From positions 1 through 24,129 of the forward strand of contig JAIPMN010009637.1 in assembly GCA_020650975.1 (NCBI GenBank): a stretch of DNA of 24,129 bases, in the 5' to 3' direction. Shown one piece after another: positions 18,194 to 24,129 of this stretch (the stretch's first letter is position 1; every line of letters begins with the position of its first letter). The notes beneath the pieces are model-generated. The model did not search any database, was not told the DNA's origin, and saw only the letters and a list, made by a program, of their open reading frames with translations. The translations under genes were made by a program, and so were the position numbers. The stretch is from Apostichopus californicus. Taxonomy: Eukaryota; Echinodermata; Holothuroidea; Aspidochirotida; Stichopodidae.

Positions 18194-19539
18194 TTAATGT
18201 ATTTCAGCAGATGGTTGGGAGTTGTGATATCCAAGTAATATCTTCCTGGTGAGAATTATCATAGCTCACAGGTGAGAGTCACTGATTTTAACGTCCAACT
18301 TGTTTCTGAGAATATTCCGTGTGTGAAGGTGGGCCCCATGAATGTAGCCCTTGGTAGAGGCTAGAGGTACTAAACGAGAATAGGCAACTCACTTAGAAAT
18401 AAATAACAGGAATACACTAAAACAATCAGACATGAATGAACCAAATTGAGTTCACTATAAATTCCAGTCTGTCGATTTATCAATGCCGATTATGAAATAG
18501 TTATATTCCAGTAATTCTTTCCGGCATCCATGTGAATATACTCCATCACCGCATAATCTTCTAAGACTTCTATTTTCCGTACATACCACTATTTAAGAAT
18601 ATGATTGATAGTATAAAACGCTGACTGTACCCGTTGGATTAAAACGGTATAATATGGCCTAAGTACTTGACACCCACGTAAAAGTTAATTATACTACCGT
18701 AATTATTGAAAATGACATCGTTGTATTAGCATTAACACCGTTGATTTGTTTGTTTTATTCTCACTAGATTGTTCAAAATACCCCCCAAAAAAGTACAAAA
18801 AATAAATTACAAAGACATATCAGACAAGTAGGACGAAAATGAAAAGAACAAAAAGAGTAACAGGAGCTAACACATTGGGCTGACAGAACGTCGGCCCATT
18901 TCCAGTAGGGCCCTATAGACGAACAATTGCACTATCAATGGTAAATACTTATGAAACCAATAAATAAGACTCAAAAAACGATCATATTGCACAATATCAA
19001 ACAGTACTGGATACAAAGTACATAAAAACCAATAAAATCGCATTATTGAAAAAGAGTATCGATGCACATGCACTTTCTTACGTTGTTCCGTTTTTATTGA
19101 ATTTTATTCTATCTAGCTGTTCAAATTGATCATAAACATCATTTAAAACGTCAGAATATATTCTCTAACTTTGTGGTTGTTGTTGTGGTTGTTTCAGAAA
19201 TATTTTCTGAGCTGAGTCATATCTTCTTTCTTTGCTTTTGTTTGTTATTATAAACCTTCTAAAAAGTTACCCTAATCTACTTTAAACGATACTTTAGTAC
19301 TAGATATATTTATCTTTATCACATAATTCAATTAGTCATTCGACATTTATTCATAAAATGACATCAAACCTGATGTTAGGATATCTCATTATATTTAGCT
19401 TTAAACTTCTGCCTTCATTGACACGTTCTGCTCTGTGTCTGTATTTGTGAAGTATTATTCAAGGTTGTTAGTCTTCTAACACACGGTCATCCTCTTCATT
19501 ACTCTTAATATGTCACGTCTGTCATATATGATACATATA

Positions 19540-19541
<2 letters not shown>

Positions 19542-19577
<36 letters not shown>
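19542..19577. repeat. AT microsatellite, 18 units
   Basis: 36 uninterrupted bases of alternating A and T, followed by G and a further TATATAT. Self-complementary and likely length-variable. Confidence 0.95.
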
Positions 19578-19585
<8 letters not shown>

Positions 19586-20839
19586 TTAATACAGATTGAG
19601 AAATTATATCTCATGTTAGTAACATAGCATATGAACCTATTTAATTTAAATCGTAAATGGTTGTTGTAACAAACCATAAAAAAAATTGCGAATCTAACTT
19701 AATATTTTGTCCGAGGATACTTAGTTTTCACTTATTTTAGAAAATAGTAACAAATATATGGTCTTCATCGAAACGGTCTTTGAAACTAAACAGAATGCGT
19801 GATTTGCGCGAGACGATTGTACCTGTATTCGAGCTAAATAATCGGGTTTGTCTGGATGGGTTATACATTCCACAATACTAAGGAACACACGCATAGACGC
19901 ATTAAATGTTTCAACCTTAGTTTTATACAAGTAAGTCTCTGCTGTTAAGGTAAAGTCTGCTTAATCCAGCTTCCCAATAGAAACCTTAACTAAACAATTG
20001 GCATATGTCGTTAATGATGTATCCAATATATTCTATGGTATGGGGTAATTAGGTGCAATGAATTTCTATATTGTTCAACAATGACGTTTGTGAAGTAATT
20101 TTTTCAGTGCAAATGTATTATTGAAATAAAGGGTAAAATGGCTTCAATGAGTTGGTGAAGAATGAATATCACTCTTCTTCCTCCAAAGAGCGGAATGCAT
20201 GATCATGTTTATTCCACATTAACATCCTTTGTTCGAGGAAATGGAATAGCTGTTGTTAATATGAGGAATGGAGATGTTACGACCTACACAATTCATCATA
20301 ACTTTGTATTTTCAACACGATTGCCTACTACATTACGATAAAAGGACGTCATGTTATATATAGTGATGTGTCACAGGAAAAAAGGATGTCTATGATTGAT
20401 CATAACTGATAATATCGCAATAATTGATTTTTGTTTAATTTGAGAAAACGGCAACATGAATGGATGTATTAATTTGAGAATCGATACCAACTAATGAAAA
20501 TGTTAAGCTTATCTTTTTGTATCTTCCGTTTACTTTTAAATGCATTAAGTGACTACTTATCACATTTGGGAAATTTCAAAATATGGTTTTATTGTGCCAT
20601 TTTCTAAAGCAAATCTAGACAGATCAAGGCAGTTAATTGCATCCATTGATATGGATATTAGTATCACTTTTGAGGAAGTATCCACAGAAAGCCCTACTTG
20701 GATATGGCAGTCGTAAGTGATGGCGCTATAGTGGAAGAATGATAGAAACAATTGTCTCGCCTAATCATTATTCTTCATTATGTCTTTAGATGTAGGTAGG
20801 ATTTTATGATTAAAATCAAGAAAAGAATAACAAAGTTGG

Positions 20840-21415
20840 AGTGGGAAGAAGTGTAAATATAAATAATATAAATTCGAACTTTAAATGTTTAAGATTGACT
20901 GGAATTCAGTTATAACGCTGATAAATATAGCGGCAAGTTGAGTTAGTTTAGTTTGCTTAATGCAAACAATCTTTGGCAGATGGAAATTATGATGAGATTT
21001 AAGATATGATAGGGGTAAAGTAATAACACGCTCATCGTGCTGAATTCCAACAAACAATAGCTACAACTGACATGTGTTTAGAAAATTATTTTATTTACAC
21101 TATGTATAATTAACATTGTCAAAGACTAACTAAATTTATTTATAAATATATCGTGTGACAACGAGCTATAGGTCTGTTACTGTACACCCCATTTTCCTGT
21201 CAACGTAGAATGCATATCGAAACTGTTTCTGCTAGTATTAGAGGGTAAACATACCAAGAAAGTTGGTAGTAACTTGATATATTCTGACGTTTACTACGAT
21301 TAGTAAGACGACAGCAGCTTCAAGTGACCAGAAGAGCAGTTTGTATGAACATAAAGAACCAATAGTAAGTTACGCTCTAATTACGCAGAGAGGAACCGCC
21401 CCTTTCTATCGTCAG
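20840..21415. repeat. tandem duplication, unit 1 (~576 bp)
   Basis: Starts AGTGGGAAGAAG and ends TTTCTATCGTCAG. It is collinear with unit 2 over its whole length, with shared blocks such as AAGACGACA-CAGCTTCA, GACCAGAAGAGCAGTTTGTA and GGAACCGCCCCTTTCTATCG. Point differences and short indels separate the two. No coding potential is seen. Confidence 0.9.
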
Positions 21416-21980
21416 AGTGGGAGAGGATGCGAAAGATAATTATTATAAATTTGAACTTTAAATGTAAAGGATGGAATTCATTTATTACGCTGATAAATTG
21501 TGCCGCAAGTTTAGTTGCTGTTTAATGCAAACAATTTGAGCAGATGAAAAATATGATGGTGTTTCAGATATCATAGCGGTAAAGTAAGAACACGCTTATC
21601 GTGAGGAAGTCCAAGTAACTGAAGTGCAACTGTCCTGCGTTTGAAACATTTTATTTACACAACGTTTAACTTCGTGTACTTTACAGTGTCAAAGTCTAAC
21701 TATGTAAAACTTATAAATCCATCGGTCATGTGACAGATCTGCCACAGTGCGCGCCATTTTCCTTTCAACGTGGAATGCGTAAGGAATCTGTTTCTGCTAG
21801 CATTAGAGGGAAAATCGACCAAAAAGGTTTAAATTAAACTTGACATACTGACGTTTACTACAAATAGTAAGACGACAACAGCTTCAGGTGACCAGAAGAG
21901 CAGTTTGTATGAACATAAAAGAACTAATAGTAAGTTAAACTCTATTAACGCAGAAAGGAACCGCCCCTTTCTATCGTCAG
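21416..21980. repeat. tandem duplication, unit 2 (~565 bp)
   Basis: Abuts unit 1 directly (AGTGGGAGAGG at 21416) and ends at CTATCGTCAG at 21980. It carries the same block order as unit 1, so this is a head-to-tail duplication of noncoding DNA that has since diverged. Confidence 0.9.
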
Positions 21981-22100
21981 CAAAACTAATGTAGGCTTAT
22001 TACTTTATTATGTGGGTATTGTTCGAGTAACTGTTCTGGGACTAGAAGGATACTTTGGACACTGTCATACAACTTTGTTCAATATTATCCACTGATATTT

Positions 22101-22220
22101 ATGCATTGATGTATATAGATGTATGCATACATGAGAGCTGGTAAGATGTACTTGTAGTGTATGCATTGATGTATATAGATGTATGCATACATGAGAGCTG
22201 GTAAGATGTACTTGTAGTGT
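22101..22220. repeat. perfect 60-bp tandem repeat, two units
   Basis: 22101-22160 and 22161-22220 are identical at all 60 positions. Each unit contains ATGCATTGATGTATATAG and GTATGCATACATGAGAGC. The lack of any difference indicates a recent duplication or ongoing length variation. Confidence 0.97.
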
Positions 22221-22440
22221 TGAAAGATTAACATTTATGAGTATAAGGTACACCGGTGACGGCCATATGTTGTAGATTTTGTCAGGATATTGATGAATCC
22301 GAGGACACACGTAAAACAACATCGACCATGTCTACTCTCAAATACAAATAAAACCGTCTTTTAATGTACGCATCATCTCGTCGATTGTTGAATACAGAAG
22401 TCTGAATGGAAACATAATGCTATCAGAACCTACTATGTCA

Positions 22441-22462
22441 CCCCGCACCCCCACCCTCACCC
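22441..22462 (-). repeat. G-quadruplex motif on the minus strand
   Basis: Plus-strand C runs CCCC, CCCCC, CCC and CCC, separated by 3, 1 and 3 bases, give four G runs with short loops on the minus strand. It lies about 650 bases upstream of the second TRIM ATG. Confidence 0.7.
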
Positions 22463-22826
22463 ATCACCTCCCAAAACCGTTGCAATTGAACCCTCAGACT
22501 CCTTATGCTGTAACAACTGGCATTCTTACACACAACCAATAGTGACGCAGTGTATAGCTACTATGGTTTACTGTGACTGTTTTTCCTTTTTTATGTTCAA
22601 AATATGATGCAGTGCAATCAATTGTATTGCTATATATATTCCACAAGTAAGTCACAGATAAAAAAGGGGAAGAGACCGCACTCCAGACCACGCAGTCTGA
22701 ACTCGCTCCGTACTCCGACAATTGTTGGTCATTCGTCTTTGGAAATTATTCAGATTAAGAAGTCTATCCATTAAAGTTGTGCAAATTTTATTTTTAAAGC
22801 TTTCTCAAGCATTCTACGACTAGATG

Positions 22827-22892
22827 CCATCCAACCCTCTCCCTAAGCTCCCCTTTTCAACCCACCTCTCCTCCTCCACCCCACTGTTATCC
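22827..22892 (+). repeat. pyrimidine-rich tract
   Basis: About 66 bases dominated by C and T (blocks such as CCTCTCCC, CTCCCCTTTTC, CTCTCCTCCTCCACCCC). Such tracts occur in promoters and as polypyrimidine stretches. This one is about 200 bases before the TRIM splice acceptor, so a splicing role for that site is unlikely. Confidence 0.6.
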
Positions 22893-23094
22893 ATTGCAAG
22901 CAAGAAAAGGTGTTTGTGCAAAGCTGGACAAATTTACTACATTTGCAGCAAGTTCACCTAATAAAAACCTATTTTGTTCACTGGGTTACTCTTTCTTAAA
23001 TTATTGAAATATTTTTATGGAAATGATTGGAATTACTATCATTTGAAATATTACCCGAATAGGTTTTAATTTCTGTCTATTTTATAAATTGCAG

Positions 23095-23113
23095 AATCTC
23101 GTCAACCAGCTTA
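23095..23113 (+). promoter_or_regulatory. TRIM copy 2: splice acceptor and leader
   Basis: The acceptor ATAAATTGCAG ends at 23094, then the leader AATCTCGTCAACCAGCTTA precedes the ATG. Similarity to the equivalent site at 15507 includes the last ~25 bases of the intron, so the duplicated unit reached beyond the exon. Confidence 0.65.
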
Positions 23114-24129
23114 ATGGCGTCGTCAACTCTCCTCACGGATCTGGCAGAGAACTTTTTCCTGTGTTCTGTTTGCTTGGATCAATTTAAAGAACCGAAACAG
23201 TTACCGTGTCTGCATCGATATTGTAGAAATTGCTTGAAGACAGTCATTCAAGGAAGCTATGATGGAATGCTTAAGTGTCCATTGTGTAAACAGGAATACG
23301 TCATACCAGAAAATGGAGTTGACGATTTCAAGACTGACTTCCACGTGAAGAGTGTTCTTGAGTTCATACAATTACAAAAGTCATTTGAAAATAAAGATTT
23401 AAAGCAATGTGTAAGCTGTTTGAAGAATACAGAAGTTTCAGCTTATTGTTTTAAATGCAAAGGTTACTTGTGTGAGCAATGTTACAAGGTTCACGTTAGC
23501 AGTAGAATGTTTACAGATCACAAAACCCACATTCTGAGATTAGATAAAATGGAAGCAAAGAATATGACACTGGATAAACTAACATCACTAACGGAAGATC
23601 CCAGGTGCCATATCCATGAAAGAAATGAAGCACAGTTATGCTGCAATTCTTGCGGAAATGTACCAGTGTGTTTGGCTTGTACATATAATAAGCACAAAGG
23701 TCATGACCTGCATGACGTAACTGAAATAGCAGAACGTGAAAGACTATTACTGAAACAAGAACTTGCTGAACTAAATAAATACAAAGGTAAACTATACGGC
23801 TTACCAACGAAAATACAAATTACTAAGAAGAAGCTGAATGAAAAAGCCATGAAAAAGACAGAAAGATTGATAAATCAGCACAAGCAGCAGACACACAAGA
23901 TTAAAGTTCAACTTGCGGAATGTACTAAGGAACGAAAAATTGGTTTGGAGGGCATCGGAAGCAGGAGAAGGGATAACGATTGTCAGATAACTCTTAATAT
24001 GGAAGAGGAGTTGAGACAAGTGAGAAAGAAATATGATCAAATTAGGAAAACAGCGAATCAAAAATATGACAGCGAATCGAAAGATTTTATAAACAAATGT
24101 GATAAAACTGAAGGCGCACTCGTTAGAAA
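23114..24129 (+). CDS. TRIM-family protein, N-terminal 338 residues (runs off window)
   Basis: Open from ATG at 23114 to the last base, ending two bases into a codon. It aligns without gaps to residues 1-338 of the intact TRIM at 15526, and I count about 60 differences, i.e. about 82% identity. All RING ligands (C17, C20, C32, H34, C37, C40, C55, C58) and the ligands of both B-boxes are conserved. Most differences fall in linker and coiled-coil residues. The window cuts it within the coiled coil, so the C-terminal propeller-like half is not seen. It is expected to be a second E3 ligase of the same subfamily, in direct orientation about 7.6 kb downstream of its paralogue. Confidence 0.92.
   Translation, partial: MASSTLLTDLAENFFLCSVCLDQFKEPKQLPCLHRYCRNCLKTVIQGSYDGMLKCPLCKQEYVIPENGVDDFKTDFHVKSVLEFIQLQKSFENKDLKQCVSCLKNTEVSAYCFKCKGYLCEQCYKVHVSSRMFTDHKTHILRLDKMEAKNMTLDKLTSLTEDPRCHIHERNEAQLCCNSCGNVPVCLACTYNKHKGHDLHDVTEIAERERLLLKQELAELNKYKGKLYGLPTKIQITKKKLNEKAMKKTERLINQHKQQTHKIKVQLAECTKERKIGLEGIGSRRRDNDCQITLNMEEELRQVRKKYDQIRKTANQKYDSESKDFINKCDKTEGALVR

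Larger units (their letters stand above)
17692..20839. other. TRIM 3' flank and intergenic region
   Basis: The first ~120 bases are TRIM 3' UTR. A SINE follows, then AT-rich sequence with an (AT)18 run. A possible AATAAA for the TRIM transcript lies at 18398-18403, which would place the SINE inside the 3' UTR. No other gene is recognised. Confidence 0.55.
21981..23094. other. region upstream of the second TRIM gene
   Basis: No gene. It holds a perfect 60-bp tandem repeat, a G-quadruplex-capable tract and a pyrimidine-rich stretch. The right end is probably an intron or promoter region of the TRIM gene at 23114, closing with ATAAATTGCAG at 23094. Confidence 0.6.

Noticed and set aside
1-24129. 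CRISPR array, operon, bacterial promoter or phage structures
   Set aside because: Introns, SINEs and animal gene families show a eukaryotic chromosome. No regularly spaced short repeats were seen.

Overview
This is a eukaryotic genomic window. It is AT-rich, has introns of about 0.4-1.5 kb with GT-AG borders, tRNA-derived SINE copies, a Penelope-like retroelement remnant, minisatellites and intronless-CDS TRIM genes. The gene content (an animal-type flavin-containing monooxygenase beside a lineage-expanded RING/B-box/coiled-coil/beta-propeller TRIM family) points to a marine invertebrate. My impression from the TRIM sequences is an echinoderm, perhaps a sea cucumber, but that is inference and not shown by the window.

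Layout. (1) 1-7055, + strand: the 3' part of a flavin-containing monooxygenase (FMO) gene. Five exons (1601-1889, 3268-3323, 4093-4492, 5982-6232, 6632-6952) join with matching phases into 438 codons plus stop. The N-terminal FAD-binding part, about 100 residues by comparison with family members, must lie upstream. A poly(A) signal follows at 7050. Intron sequence before exon 1601 carries a minus-strand tRNA-derived SINE and a three-copy minisatellite. The intron at 1890-3267 carries a 573-bp Penelope-like fragment with a GIY-YIG domain, one homopolymer frameshift, a hammerhead-ribozyme-like core and a 52-bp inverted terminal repeat. (2) 7056-10774: no gene recognised; a second hammerhead-like core lies on the minus strand near 7.14 kb. 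(3) 10775-12347, minus strand: a decayed TRIM copy with frameshifts, a nonsense codon and internal deletions. (4) 12348-15506: no gene; tRNA-Asp-like and tRNA-Thr-like relics and a 20-bp minisatellite. (5) 15526-17691, + strand: an intact 721-residue TRIM protein gene with its coding region in one exon. (6) 17692-23094: a second SINE copy just after the TRIM stop, a long AT microsatellite, a ~570-bp tandem duplication, a perfect 60-bp tandem repeat and C-rich tracts with G-quadruplex potential. (7) 23114-24129, + strand: the first 338 codons of another TRIM gene, about 82% identical to the intact one, running off the window.

The three TRIM copies (intact, partial at the edge, dead and inverted) are a local multigene family cluster, probably E3 ubiquitin ligases. 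The FMO gene is an unrelated neighbour. The most interesting observations are the retroelement fragment with inverted repeat plus ribozyme-like motif, a second ribozyme-like site, the altered FMO signature motif, and the uneven similarity between the two live TRIM genes.
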